NCBI GenBank assembly: GCA_022843805.1
Contig: JALHMY010000020.1
Location: forward strand, 17,647-81,646
Origin: Fuerstiella sp.
GTDB lineage: Bacteria > Planctomycetota > Planctomycetia > Planctomycetales > Planctomycetaceae
Length of the DNA stretch: 64,000 nucleotides
Direction: 5' to 3'
Positions 1 to 9,144 of the stretch are shown piece after piece. A program made the translations under genes and the position numbers. Each line of letters begins with the position of its first letter. Position 1 is the first letter of the stretch. The notes beneath the pieces are model-generated. The model had not been told where the DNA came from and ran no database searches. It saw nothing but the letters and a program-made list of their open reading frames with translations.

Positions 1-199
1 CCCCCCGAAACCCAGGATTGGCTGGTTATGCTAAAGAGGTTTAAAAAGTGGCTTACTGACGAGCTCTTGTACCGGTCACGTCTTCAGATCGTTGTAGTCC
101 GCCATGAATGGCAAAGAGCAGGGACTCAGTCGGCAAATGTAAAAAGACGGAAATCGTTATTTACAGTGAGTTTGCCCCACTTTTCTGTGAGGATCTGCC

Positions 200-1228
200 A
201 TGAAAAGATTGTCCGGGTATCCGAGCAGAAATGCCGCATTCGTCCTCCTGGTACTCACTACTGTCCTGTATTGTCAGCAGACCGGATCCGCTAAGGTTAA
301 GGACGCGGACCGTACCATCCTGAAGGTTCTGGCCGCGGCCCAGCGTCAGCATGAGAAAGCTTTTCCGCGGGGCTCAATGAAAGCGACTGTGGAAATTGAG
401 AGTCGCCAGTATGTCGGTAAGCTGCACGCGATCTGGGATGGAGATCGATACTTTGTTGAGGCGGATTCCGCACAGCCGGAACTGCAGCGCGACGGCACTG
501 CGACCTCCAAAACACGGAACGAGCATGTCGTGTTGGTGTTTCGTCCCGGTGAACTGGGCATCTACAGTTCGGCCGCCCGTTATGCAGGTCACAATTTCCG
601 GAACCCTCGCGTTGAGGAACGTTATGAGGTTCGGCCGTTGTTTGTCTGGTATGTGACAGCAAGAGGTGGAACAGGAACATGGAGCGAGTTACTCGATCGC
701 CAACTGGCTGAAGACACTCCTTTTCAAATTTCTGTGATGGAATTGGAAGATGGACGGGTACACGTAACCAGCACTGACGTTGCGACGGGCGGTTCGTTTG
801 TGACGGTGTACTCCATGAAGCATGGAGGCAACGTTGTCGAGTATTACAGTATTCCGTCATCGAAGAGACGCACACGTGAACGAGGACGTTATCAGTGGCA
901 GGCAGTGGATGCCGATCGATGGGCTTTAAAGGAGTACGTGGAAGAAACAACCTCGGTCCACGATGAACAGTACCTTGATGCAAAGACGTATCGGCTGTTG
1001 GTGGAAGAGTTTGATCCGAACCCTGTCATTCCCCCGGATCGCTTTCAATTTTCTTCGCTGCAGATCCCGCCAAAAATCAAGGTTGAGGTGATCGGCCCTA
1101 AAAAAGAAGAGCATGGTTCTGCCCTTCCACCGAAGCCCGCTGCCGGAACAGCGATTCCCGAAGAGAAATTCCTGGAGCTGGCAGATATCCTGCGAACCAG
1201 TCAGTTTGGTCGACCGCGTCCGAAATGA
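200..1228 (+). CDS. secreted protein, LolA-like (hypothetical)
   Basis: A 342-residue protein with an N-terminal signal peptide: basic start, hydrophobic stretch at about residues 13-24, export to the periplasm inferred. The mature part reads as beta-strand-rich and vaguely resembles LolA/LolB-type lipoprotein carriers (strands around residues 60-90, then VVLVFRPGELGIY), but I cannot assign a family firmly. A GAGG about 8 bases before the ATG supports this start. The gene lies 24 bases upstream of a C39-like peptidase gene and heads a same-strand cluster that ends in a DUF1559 pseudopilin-like gene, so a role in envelope protein handling is possible. The frame is intact. Function is unknown. 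Confidence 0.75.
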   Translation: MKRLSGYPSRNAAFVLLVLTTVLYCQQTGSAKVKDADRTILKVLAAAQRQHEKAFPRGSMKATVEIESRQYVGKLHAIWDGDRYFVEADSAQPELQRDGTATSKTRNEHVVLVFRPGELGIYSSAARYAGHNFRNPRVEERYEVRPLFVWYVTARGGTGTWSELLDRQLAEDTPFQISVMELEDGRVHVTSTDVATGGSFVTVYSMKHGGNVVEYYSIPSSKRRTRERGRYQWQAVDADRWALKEYVEETTSVHDEQYLDAKTYRLLVEEFDPNPVIPPDRFQFSSLQIPPKIKVEVIGPKKEEHGSALPPKPAAGTAIPEEKFLELADILRTSQFGRPRPK

Positions 1229-1252
1229 TCCCCCTGCGGAAGGAATGCAGCG

Positions 1253-1897
1253 ATGCAGGTCACGTTCAACCGGTACACTCCAGTCTGTCATGCTGTCACG
1301 GGATTCCGCATCCTGCTGCTGTGTGCTGCTGTATCGGCGAGTTCGCTGAGCGGGCGGGCGGCAGATCAGACAGGTTCACGTCGCCAGCACTGTGGCAGTT
1401 ACTGTGTCTACACGGCCCTGAAACTTTTCGGAAAAGGACCGCCGCAGTTTGAGCAGTTTGAGAAAGCATTGGGACCGCCTCCTCCGGATGGATACAGTCT
1501 CGAACAGCTGAAGACCGGCGCCGAATCGGCTGGACTTTCAGCTCTGGCCGTCTCAACGACACTCGATGCGCTGAACGCACGAAGCCAGCCGTTTGCCTGT
1601 ATCGCCCATCTGAATGGCCGCCATTTTTCTCTGATTGCACAGGCCGATCCGGCATCCGTGATCCTTATTGACCCGCCGTACACATCCATCATCCCCCACG
1701 AGACGCTGCTCGCCCAGTGGGACGGAACCTGTCTGCTGTTGTCAGATTCCCCGCTGGAACAGGAAGAACAGCTGGCAGCCCGTTTGCAGCGCCAACGGGC
1801 CTATCGATACAGCGGCGGATTTCTCCTGACTGTCGCCGGGATTTGTCTGCTCACGTGGTTCCTGCGAACACGTTATTCGGGGTCGAAGGCCTCCTGA
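1253..1897 (+). CDS. C39-like cysteine peptidase, membrane anchored
   Basis: A 214-residue protein with an N-terminal signal or membrane segment (residues 18-35), a papain-like C39 core and a C-terminal transmembrane helix (about 190-207). The core carries Q45-H-C47-G, the usual oxyanion Gln and nucleophilic Cys of peptidase family C39, then H124 in the LNGRHFSLI strand and D140 in LIDPP, giving a plausible catalytic triad. C39 peptidases cut double-glycine leaders in bacteriocin exporters. Free-standing membrane-bound versions like this one are frequent beside DUF1573 and DUF1559 genes in planctomycetes, and their substrate is not known to me. AAGGAA 8 bases before the ATG supports the start. 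A DUF1573 remnant follows. Confidence 0.75.
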   Translation: MQVTFNRYTPVCHAVTGFRILLLCAAVSASSLSGRAADQTGSRRQHCGSYCVYTALKLFGKGPPQFEQFEKALGPPPPDGYSLEQLKTGAESAGLSALAVSTTLDALNARSQPFACIAHLNGRHFSLIAQADPASVILIDPPYTSIIPHETLLAQWDGTCLLLSDSPLEQEEQLAARLQRQRAYRYSGGFLLTVAGICLLTWFLRTRYSGSKAS

Positions 1898-1965
1898 CGC
1901 AAGCGTCATATTTTCCTCCCGGGGCACGGTGGAGATGTCATATGAATAGTGCGGGCAACTTAGAT

Positions 1966-2035
1966 CGTTTAACCCGTGGCCGACAGGCCAGGCTGTCTCC
2001 ACTTCACGCCTGGCCTGTCGGCCACGGGTTAAACG
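1966..2035. repeat. perfect 28-bp inverted repeat, REP/MITE-like
   Basis: Two 28-base arms at 1966-1993 and 2008-2035 are perfect reverse complements separated by a 14-base loop. They would form a very strong hairpin or cruciform. The arms begin CGTTTAACCCGTGGCC. There is no T-tract, so it is not a classic terminator, and it has no GTAG tetranucleotide, unlike the repeats near 48.8-50.2 kb. It sits exactly where the N-terminal part of the DUF1573 gene should be, which suggests a mobile palindromic element that accompanied loss of the 5' part of that gene. Confidence 0.9.
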
Positions 2036-2059
2036 AAGCGGATTGCCAGCGCGATTGCG

Positions 2060-2365
2060 GTGACTCCTGCAGCGTTGTTTATTGGAACAGTAACTCCATC
2101 GTCGCGTCTCCAGCGCGACATCGTGTTGAAGGTGCGGGATCGGCCGGAATTTACTCCCGAAGAGTTGCAATTAAGTTCTGACGAGAACAGAGTCAAAATT
2201 GTCAACACGTCACGGCTCAGCGATTCCCGGATTGCTGCTAAACTCGACATTATGGTTCCTGCCTCAGAAGGAGCATTTGAATGCAACATTACCCTGATTG
2301 CCGGGACAACGCCGGAGTTTCGCACATCGATTCTTCTTTCCGGATATGTAAAAGCCACACAATGA
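2060..2365 (+). pseudogene. 5'-truncated DUF1573-type gene remnant
   Basis: About 101 residues from a GTG; the frame stays open leftwards to the palindrome at 1966-2035. The sequence has the pattern of a terminal DUF1573 (Ig-like beta-sandwich) repeat: ITPAALFIG-type first strand, then RDIVLKVR, and closing strands ending in ILLSGYVKAT. Normal DUF1573 proteins are much longer and start with a signal peptide, which is missing here. Its stop overlaps the start of the downstream DUF1559 gene in an ATGA, so translation may still couple the two. It could be expressed as a short cytosolic fragment from GTG 2060, but a decayed gene is more likely. The DUF1573 assignment is from pattern only. Confidence 0.55.
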
Positions 2366-3396
2366 ATGGCCTGCGCCGTTCGGGTTTTTCATTGACGGAA
2401 CTGCTCGTCGCGATCACTGTCACAGGAGTGCTGGTGGCGTTGCTGGTCCCCGCCGTGCAGTCGGCTCGCGAATCCGCTCGACGGACGCAATGCAGTGCTC
2501 GAATGAACCAGATCGGCAGAGCCATTCATGCGTTTGAAACGGCCCGAGGAAGAATTCCGAAATACGACCCCCGCTTTGATCCCGAGTGGCGAAGCGGAGA
2601 GTCGTCTCACGTGCCACTCTTACCATGGCTGGATCAGGCATCGCTGTACGAAAAACTTGGACCTCCCTACCAGATTGTCGGCTTAAACAGGGGGCTGGTT
2701 GCTTTGGGAAACACTTCGCAGCTGATTTCCACGAAGCTGCCCATCTTTACCTGTCCCTCCGACAGCGGAAAAGGTCTGAACAGTTACTACTACAACTTTG
2801 GCAGTCTGATTGCAGCGCAGTTTGACGTTGATTACGACGACGCTCCAAAGAAATATGGACCGTTTGCACCGAATCCGAACGCCATAAAGAAGCTCACAGA
2901 GATTCGTGATGGTTTGAGCAATACCGCCGCTGTCAGTGAGCGATTGTTTGGAAGTTATGACGAGTCCGGTTTCGACCGGCGACGCGATGTCTGGTTTTCG
3001 GGTCTGGAATCCGTCCTGGCCCAGCGAACGCCGGAACTCATAGACACGGACTGGGCCATGAACCTGTGTCGGTCTGCGAATCCGGTCCCGGGCCAGTTTG
3101 CGATTTATGTGGGTGAAACATGGGCTTACGGCAGCTACGAAACGGCATGGTACAATCATGTTGCCGGTCCGAATTCGGATGTGCCGGCATGCTCCACTTA
3201 TTATCCTCAGTACTCCGGCGTTCCCGGGATCATGATGTCGAAACGCGGAATTTTCGCCGCAACCAGTGCTCATCGGGGTCGGGTGAATGTCCTTCTGGCC
3301 GACGGATCGGTGCGTGGGGTGAGCAGTCAGATTGATCTTCAGATCTGGCGAGAGTTTGGAACGGTGAACGGCGGGGAAACGACAGCCGACTTTTAG
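2362..3396 (+). CDS. DUF1559 pseudopilin-like protein
   Basis: A 344-residue protein starting at the ATG inside the ATGA overlap with the preceding remnant. The N-terminus has a type IV prepilin/type II secretion signature: two Arg, then G|FSLTELL with Glu at +5 and a hydrophobic helix, followed by SARESARRTQC. This is the N_methyl plus DUF1559 layout, a hugely expanded planctomycete family. The C-terminal box HRGRVNVLLADGSVRG matches the family's conserved His/Asp-Gly-Ser-Val motif. Expected processing is by a prepilin peptidase, giving an inner-membrane or pseudopilus-anchored protein with a large periplasmic domain. The exact role of the family is unknown. An upstream in-frame start exists but lies in the neighbouring gene. 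Confidence 0.92.
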   Translation: MNGLRRSGFSLTELLVAITVTGVLVALLVPAVQSARESARRTQCSARMNQIGRAIHAFETARGRIPKYDPRFDPEWRSGESSHVPLLPWLDQASLYEKLGPPYQIVGLNRGLVALGNTSQLISTKLPIFTCPSDSGKGLNSYYYNFGSLIAAQFDVDYDDAPKKYGPFAPNPNAIKKLTEIRDGLSNTAAVSERLFGSYDESGFDRRRDVWFSGLESVLAQRTPELIDTDWAMNLCRSANPVPGQFAIYVGETWAYGSYETAWYNHVAGPNSDVPACSTYYPQYSGVPGIMMSKRGIFAATSAHRGRVNVLLADGSVRGVSSQIDLQIWREFGTVNGGETTADF

Positions 3397-3449
3397 AACG
3401 GGACCACGAGCCTGCGTGGTGCAGAATTCCCGCTCCCGCGACTTCCCCT

Positions 3450-4754
3450 TTAGTCTGATGAACCGCCCCATTGAGCATAAGGGATGGGACTCAGGAACGC
3501 ATGATTCTCCAGGGGAGCTGCTTTCCCGAGTTCACTAATTGTTGGAGTAATGAACAGGAACATGGCGTACACCGCCAGGAGCGGCACCATCAGGATTCGG
3601 GCACTCCAGCGGAATCCGAACCATGCCGGTTGCTGAGATCGCGTTCCCCGGTGAAACGCCCATGCCAGCATTACCCTCGCCGGATACGTCAGCAAAATGA
3701 AAATCGGAGTGAGCACGAGAAATGCGTCCTCTGGCAACAATCGGATTTTGGTCAGATACAGGGGCAGTGTCAGCACATACAGCAATACTGTCGTCACCAT
3801 CCATGCGAAAGGTGCGTTTTGAATGACCTTCCGGGCTGCTCGAATCTCAAATATTGACCTGAACCGACCGGTCGCTGCCTGATGTACCTGAAGCATTGGC
3901 AGCCATGCGGCGACCGGTATCATCAGGACGCCGCCGAGAAACGAGAGTAGTCCGAATCCTCCGGACACTCGACCAGGTGCGGAAAATGCGACCAGCAGTC
4001 CTGTGGGAATCAGCAGCCAGCACGAAGCGCCGACGACCGCATTGAGCCCAAGACGAAAATGGCGCCATGGCTGCAGAGTCTGCAGTGCTTCGGCTCCCCA
4101 TCGATCCACCCTGTTCAGCCAGGCGCCACTTCTGATCTGCTGAAACAGCCACAACACATTTTTGAACGGCCGCAGAAAACATCCCAGGGATCCTCCTCGA
4201 GCGATGGCCAGCAGCAAATGCACAGCGACGGCGATCTTCAGGATCTTCAGAGACAGCAGCAGTCCTTCGCTGGAGATCTCAGCCCCATCTCGCACAATCA
4301 GTGCCGCACTCACCTGCACGGCCAGAAGCCGGATCGGGATCAGAAACAACAACACAAAAAAGCAGATGACCCCCAGCCTCGGTGCCAGCTTCAGCAGGGG
4401 AAAACCATCTCGCAGCCGCCCGCTTTCGGCAATACGCCGCTGCGCATCCAGCAGATAACCCAAAGCCAGAAGATTCAGAACGGGTATCGCCGCCAGAATT
4501 GCCAGAATAAGAATCAGACAGACAGTACCGAAAGCCACATGCACGGCCCAGAAGACGCTGCGAAATGGCTTCCAGAAGCCTGGAAACTGGCCAGGACCCG
4601 GGCAAACCGGACAATCTGAGGCCTCTGCAGACTTGTTGCTTCCTGCCGGATTTTCCTCAGCCAATTCACCCTGCAGTATGTCACGTGATGGCTGACCGAA
4701 AGATTCCGGCAATTCCCCATTTGCCGACTGCAATTCCTGAAGCAGTTGTGACAT
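3450..4754 (-). CDS. polytopic membrane protein (planctomycete hypothetical)
   Basis: Encodes 434 residues from the chosen ATG (MSQLLQELQSANGE). The open frame extends 34 codons further to 4856 and neither start has a convincing ribosome site. The first about 85 residues are soluble, polar and acidic with a CPVCPGPG motif. After that come about six to eight hydrophobic segments with a repeated pattern of paired helices, resembling DUF4013-type integral membrane proteins of planctomycetes; this assignment is tentative. No transport or catalytic motif is visible. It is divergent from the DUF1549 gene at 4990 and convergent with the DUF1559 gene, so it is probably monocistronic. Confidence 0.75.
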   Translation of the reverse strand: MSQLLQELQSANGELPESFGQPSRDILQGELAEENPAGSNKSAEASDCPVCPGPGQFPGFWKPFRSVFWAVHVAFGTVCLILILAILAAIPVLNLLALGYLLDAQRRIAESGRLRDGFPLLKLAPRLGVICFFVLLFLIPIRLLAVQVSAALIVRDGAEISSEGLLLSLKILKIAVAVHLLLAIARGGSLGCFLRPFKNVLWLFQQIRSGAWLNRVDRWGAEALQTLQPWRHFRLGLNAVVGASCWLLIPTGLLVAFSAPGRVSGGFGLLSFLGGVLMIPVAAWLPMLQVHQAATGRFRSIFEIRAARKVIQNAPFAWMVTTVLLYVLTLPLYLTKIRLLPEDAFLVLTPIFILLTYPARVMLAWAFHRGTRSQQPAWFGFRWSARILMVPLLAVYAMFLFITPTISELGKAAPLENHAFLSPIPYAQWGGSSD

Positions 4755-4989
4755 AGTTAGTAACCAGGCTGGAAAACAAGGCGAATTTGCTTCAGGAACA
4801 GAGGATGACAACGTTTCGGAAGCAGTCAATCCTTCCAATACGCTGTTCCCGAGCAAAAATTAGCAGACAGTTGCCAGGTTTCGGGCACATTCTTCGAATC
4901 AGTCTTCAGAATTCAAGGTGATGCGGCGGGTGGGATCGATCACACGGTATGCAGTCTGCCCAACATGTCAGTGAACGAGGTGAATCAAA

Positions 4990-6735
4990 ATGCGATCGCT
5001 TGCCGTCTTCTGCTTTGCATCATGTGTGGTCGCCCTGATTGTCCTGGCGGTTAATGCAGCCGGACGCATTGAAGTTGACACCGCCCCTCCACAGACAGCG
5101 TCGTTAAGCCCGCTGGCCGATGAAGATGTCACCGCGCTGAATGAGTATTTTCGAAAGAAATGGACGGATGAAGAGCTTCTGGCGGCTGAACCAGCCAGTG
5201 ACCTGACAATCCTGCGACGACTTTCTCTGGCTCTCCATGGGACAGTGCCATCGATGGAAGAGATCCGAAGGTTTGAAGCAGATGACCGCCCTGACCGACT
5301 GACCCACTGGACTCAACTGCTGCTGACCGATCAGCGATACTATGACTACTTCAGCGAACGCCTGGTGCGAAGCCTTGCCGGAACGGAAGAAGGGCCTTTT
5401 ATCCTCTTTCGTCGAGATCGCCTTGCAGCGTGGCTGAGCAGCCAGCTCAGGGATGACGTCCCCTGGGCAGACGTGGTCACACAGCTGATTTCCGCAGAAG
5501 GCCTTTGGACTGATCGGCCTGCCACCAACTTTATTACCGTGGCGCGTGTCAGTGACGAAGAAGGGATTGACGAAAATAAGCTCGCCGGACGCACGGTGCG
5601 CACATTCCTCGGTCAGCGTATTGACTGTGCTCAGTGTCACAACCATCCCTTTGACGAACGCTGGAAGCGAGCAGATTTTGAGGGACTGGCCGCATGGTTT
5701 TCTCAGGCAAGAGTCACGTTCGGCGGCATCACGGATCAGCATGCAGACGATGAGGAACCTGCTGTTTATCGCGTTATTGAACCGGGAACCGACGAGTCAG
5801 AAGGACGAGTCGTGGCCCCGGTCGTACCATTCCATCCGGAATGGCTGCCAAAAGAGGGATCTCTTCGAAAGCAACTGGCCGCGTGGGTTGTCCATCCCGA
5901 AAATCGCCGATTTGAACGAGCCACTGCCAATCGTATCTGGGGGCTGATGTTTGGCCGACCGCTGCATGATCCGGTCGACGATCTTCCGCATCCTGAAAAC
6001 AATGCTGAAAGGGATGCCCTGGATATTCTCGGAACCGGCTTCCGAAAATCCGGAGGGAGACTGAGCGATCTGATCCGGCTGATTTCACAGTCGTCCGTAT
6101 TTCGGTGCAGCTCTGAACATTCAGCAGAATCAGCGGAAGAATATGACCGAAGTGTACAGCAGTGGGCCGCGTTTCCTCTTGTGAGGCTTCGGCCTGAGCA
6201 GGTCATTGGATCCATGATTCAGGCAGGAAGTCTTCGCACAATTGATCAGAATTCCCATCTGCTGACTCGACTCATTCGATATGGAAACGAAAACGACTTC
6301 CTGAAAGAGTACGGAGATCTGGGCGAAGAAGAACTGTTACAGCATGCTGGTACGATTCCTCAGGCGCTTTTGCGAATGAATGGCCGGTTTACAAACGACC
6401 TCACGAAAGTCGATACGTTTACCGCACCGTCGCAAATCATGCAGTTTTCGAAGGACGACACGGCCATTATCGAAAACTGTTTTCTGGCGTGCCTGTCCCG
6501 TCGGCCGGATACGGAAGAACTGTCCTTTTTTTTGAAGAAGCTGGCTGGCGAAAAGTCTGCGGAATCGAATGGGGAAAGTGCGGAAGACGGGACAACCGCT
6601 CATGAAGAGATCTCAGAAGGAAACAACAGTTCCGACGAGACAGAGTCCGGCATAGCACGTCTGTCTCGGGAAGAGCTGATACAGGACCTGTACTGGACAC
6701 TTTTTAACACTCCGGAGTTTTCCTGGAATCATTGA
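4990..6735 (+). CDS. DUF1549/DUF1553 protein with CxxCH motif
   Basis: A 581-residue protein with an N-terminal signal peptide (about 1-24). The DUF1549 region (about 50-270) has the typical LRRLSLALHGTVPSMEE and LLLTDQRYYDYFSERL blocks and a C213-A-Q-C-H217 followed by NHPFDERW, a CxxCH that could bind c-type haem. The DUF1553 region (about 290-580) carries AAWVVHPENRRFERATANR and ends with the family-typical ELIQDLYWTLFNTPEFSWNH. These proteins pair with DUF1501 proteins, as here, one base before the next start. They are thought to act in the periplasm, perhaps in redox or polysaccharide metabolism, but the function is not established. A low-complexity acidic insert lies near residues 515-550. 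GAGGTGA 7 bases upstream fixes the ATG. Confidence 0.93.
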   Translation: MRSLAVFCFASCVVALIVLAVNAAGRIEVDTAPPQTASLSPLADEDVTALNEYFRKKWTDEELLAAEPASDLTILRRLSLALHGTVPSMEEIRRFEADDRPDRLTHWTQLLLTDQRYYDYFSERLVRSLAGTEEGPFILFRRDRLAAWLSSQLRDDVPWADVVTQLISAEGLWTDRPATNFITVARVSDEEGIDENKLAGRTVRTFLGQRIDCAQCHNHPFDERWKRADFEGLAAWFSQARVTFGGITDQHADDEEPAVYRVIEPGTDESEGRVVAPVVPFHPEWLPKEGSLRKQLAAWVVHPENRRFERATANRIWGLMFGRPLHDPVDDLPHPENNAERDALDILGTGFRKSGGRLSDLIRLISQSSVFRCSSEHSAESAEEYDRSVQQWAAFPLVRLRPEQVIGSMIQAGSLRTIDQNSHLLTRLIRYGNENDFLKEYGDLGEEELLQHAGTIPQALLRMNGRFTNDLTKVDTFTAPSQIMQFSKDDTAIIENCFLACLSRRPDTEELSFFLKKLAGEKSAESNGESAEDGTTAHEEISEGNNSSDETESGIARLSREELIQDLYWTLFNTPEFSWNH

Positions 6736-6736
6736 T

Positions 6737-8014
6737 ATGAATCACACAGCTCTCACAAGACGCGAACTACTGAGCATGATGTCGGCGCTGGGTCTCTCCT
6801 TGTCGCTTCCCGCGATGACCGCCCGAGCCGCTAATCGGCGAGGAACGGAGCGCCCTCGTTCACTGCTGACTCTGTGGATGGGTGGAGGAATGAGTCAGCT
6901 GGAAACCTGGGATCCACACCCAGGCACCCCATCCGGTGGCCAGGTGACGGCGATTCCGACCACGGTGAAAGACATACAGATCTCGAATCTGCTGCCTCAG
7001 GTGGCCGAACAAATGCATTCGGCGATGCTGATTCGCTCGCTCACCTCAAAGGAAGGCGATCACGAACGTGGAACCTCATTTGTGAGGACCGGTTACAGAC
7101 CGGAACCCACTCTGCGATATCCATCGCTCGGAGCCATCGCGGCTCATGAACTGCCGGATGATCGAGTTGAGATTCCTCCGCATGTCTCTCTGGCGGCCGA
7201 TCAGACTTTCTCCCACGGCGGGTATCTGGGAAACCAGTGGGATGCCTTTCGAGTGTTTGAACCAGGCAGCGGGCTCTCCAACCTGGAAACGGATCTGTCG
7301 GCAGCGAGGCAGAAGAATCGACTGGAAGGGTTGAGTGTCGTCAGTCGGAACTTTCGCAAACAACGAGAATTCGCAACGGACAGGACACTGCATCAGGATA
7401 CGCTGGATCGAGCACTCCGTATGATGTCATCAGACCAGTTGAAGGCTTTTCACATTGACGATGAACCCGCCGATGTCGTCAAGTCTTATGGAGACAGTCG
7501 TTTTGGACGCGGATGCCTCGTGGCACGTCGGCTTATTGAAACGGGTGTTCGGTCTGTTGAGGTGAGTCTTTCAGGGTTTGACACACATATCTCGAATCAT
7601 GAAGGACATGTGACTCAGTGCCTGACCCTCGACCCGGCATTGGCAACTCTGCTGAAGGAAATGCGGGAACGCGACCTGATGCAGTCCACGGTCATTCTGT
7701 GCATCAGTGAGTTCGGCAGAACTCCCGGAATCAATCCGGCGGGAGGACGTGACCACTGGCCAAACTGGTTCTCCTGCATGATCGCCGGGGGCGGATTCCG
7801 TGCCGGAACCGTGATTGGGGCCACACCTGGCGGAATTCCGACCGCAAAGGATATTATGCCCACCGAACCGCTCACAATTCCGCAGCTTTATGCGACCATA
7901 CTTTCGGTCATGGGAATTGACGGAGCCAAAGAAATCATGACACCCATCGGTCGCCCCATTCGCTTTGTCGATGCTGAACCGGCAGACTGGTTGCTGGAGA
8001 CCAAAGCACACTGA
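6737..8014 (+). CDS. DUF1501 protein, Tat-exported, sulfatase-like fold
   Basis: A 425-residue protein with a twin-arginine signal (LTRRELLSMM, then a hydrophobic stretch to about residue 33), so probable Tat export as a folded protein. The rest is DUF1501: LLTLWMGGGMSQLETWDPHPG at the N-terminal metal-site region, EGDHERGTSFVRTGYRP, then a C-terminal SEFGRTPGINPAGGRDHWP block. DUF1501 belongs to the alkaline phosphatase/sulfatase superfamily, and the Asp/His residues in these blocks are the expected metal ligands. It is translationally linked to the upstream DUF1549 gene (one-base gap), the standard planctomycete pair. Substrate unknown. Confidence 0.93.
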   Translation: MNHTALTRRELLSMMSALGLSLSLPAMTARAANRRGTERPRSLLTLWMGGGMSQLETWDPHPGTPSGGQVTAIPTTVKDIQISNLLPQVAEQMHSAMLIRSLTSKEGDHERGTSFVRTGYRPEPTLRYPSLGAIAAHELPDDRVEIPPHVSLAADQTFSHGGYLGNQWDAFRVFEPGSGLSNLETDLSAARQKNRLEGLSVVSRNFRKQREFATDRTLHQDTLDRALRMMSSDQLKAFHIDDEPADVVKSYGDSRFGRGCLVARRLIETGVRSVEVSLSGFDTHISNHEGHVTQCLTLDPALATLLKEMRERDLMQSTVILCISEFGRTPGINPAGGRDHWPNWFSCMIAGGGFRAGTVIGATPGGIPTAKDIMPTEPLTIPQLYATILSVMGIDGAKEIMTPIGRPIRFVDAEPADWLLETKAH

Positions 8015-8043
8015 GCCGAACGAGCCGGACGGAATTCGATGGA

Positions 8044-8083
8044 TTGAAATTTCATGGCTTGAATTTCATGGCTTGAATTTCAT
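8044..8083. repeat. short tandem repeat, 14-bp unit, almost three copies
   Basis: Units TTGAAATTTCATGGC, TTGAATTTCATGGC and a partial TTGAATTTCAT follow one another in the gap between the DUF1501 gene and tyrA. The number of units is too small and there are no spacers, so this is slippage-type repeat DNA rather than CRISPR. Confidence 0.85.
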
Positions 8084-8152
8084 CCTGAACCCTCCGGAAA
8101 TTGATGGTCTGACTGGTAATTTTTGTTGCCGGATCGCTTATCATCCTCCGTC

Positions 8153-9055
8153 ATGCAAACGGAGACACGAGGATTCAGGGAACATCATGTCGCGATTATC
8201 GGAGTCGGCCTGATTGGAGGTTCGATCGCGGCAGCTTTGCGCAAACGATTTCCCGAGTGTCGAGTCACAGGAATCGGACGCAGCCGGGAAAGACTGCAGC
8301 GGGCACAGGACGTCGGGCTGCTCGATGGGTTCTCCACCACAATTGACCGTGAATCGTGTCCTCCCGGCAGCTTAAGTATTGTCTGTCTGCCGGTCGGCCA
8401 CATCGCGGAAGCGGTTCGTGAAATCTCCGCATGCAGTTCTGATAACAGCCTGATCACGGATGCGGGAAGCGTCAAATCGCAAATCTACAGTGAACTTCAG
8501 GGAGACTCGATCGCTCTTCGCCGATATGTGGGGTCTCATCCGATTGCTGGCAGCGAGCACGTCGGTTTCGAACATGCACAGGAAAATCTGTTTGTCCGCC
8601 GAATGTGTGTGGTGACACCCGAGTCTGCCGAAAGATCGGATGTTGAACGAGTCTGTGCGCTTTGGCGGGGTATCGGCAGCCATGTCCAGATCATGACGGC
8701 TGCGGAACATGATCGAGTGCTGGCACTCACAAGTCATCTGCCCCATATTCTTGCTTCTGTTGGAGCAGGCTGTGTCACGACCGAACTCCTTCCGTTCACG
8801 GGCACAGGGTTTCGCGATACAACGCGAGTCGCAGCCGGTTCTGCAGACCTGTGGGCTCAGATACTCTGCGGAAACCGCCAGTTTGTCACTCAGGCTATAC
8901 AGACAGCCGAGCATCTTCTTCAGAGAATCCGAAGTGCAGTCGAGTGTGGGGACCAGCAAGTGCTTGAACAAACCCTGCAGACCGCTGCCGAAGTTCGAAG
9001 GCAGCTAAAACATCCCTCGAATGCCGATGGCAGCGAAAGCACAGGCAGCGACTGA
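8153..9055 (+). CDS. tyrA: prephenate dehydrogenase
   Basis: A 300-residue cytosolic enzyme oxidising prephenate to 4-hydroxyphenylpyruvate with NAD(P)+, in tyrosine synthesis. The Rossmann motif G17-V-G-L-I-G22 follows a short leader. The family blocks LITDAGSVKS, GSHPIAGSEHVGFEHA (substrate-binding His) and LTSHLPHILA are all present. No ACT regulatory domain or chorismate mutase domain is fused, and the length is typical of the stand-alone enzyme. I chose ATG 8153 over an upstream TTG at 8123; its ribosome site is weak. A cyclohexadienyl or arogenate specificity cannot be excluded from sequence alone. The upstream gap holds a short tandem repeat. Confidence 0.93.
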   Translation: MQTETRGFREHHVAIIGVGLIGGSIAAALRKRFPECRVTGIGRSRERLQRAQDVGLLDGFSTTIDRESCPPGSLSIVCLPVGHIAEAVREISACSSDNSLITDAGSVKSQIYSELQGDSIALRRYVGSHPIAGSEHVGFEHAQENLFVRRMCVVTPESAERSDVERVCALWRGIGSHVQIMTAAEHDRVLALTSHLPHILASVGAGCVTTELLPFTGTGFRDTTRVAAGSADLWAQILCGNRQFVTQAIQTAEHLLQRIRSAVECGDQQVLEQTLQTAAEVRRQLKHPSNADGSESTGSD

Positions 9056-9144
9056 GACCGCCCACTGATCGACAGACTCCTGCACAGCAGAGTGAGTGCA
9101 AAGCAGCGTGAGTGCAAAGCAATCCTGCGAGACAGCGACCCTGA

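Noticed and set aside
28-199. Short ORF at the left edge
   Set aside because: Its frame overlaps the first gene, has no ribosome site and no recognised sequence.
297-983. 228-codon minus-strand ORF over the first gene
   Set aside because: It is antisense to the signal-peptide protein at 200-1228 and has no motif.
8044-8083. Possible CRISPR-like repeat array
   Set aside because: Units are 14-15 bp and directly joined without spacers, so this is a simple tandem repeat.
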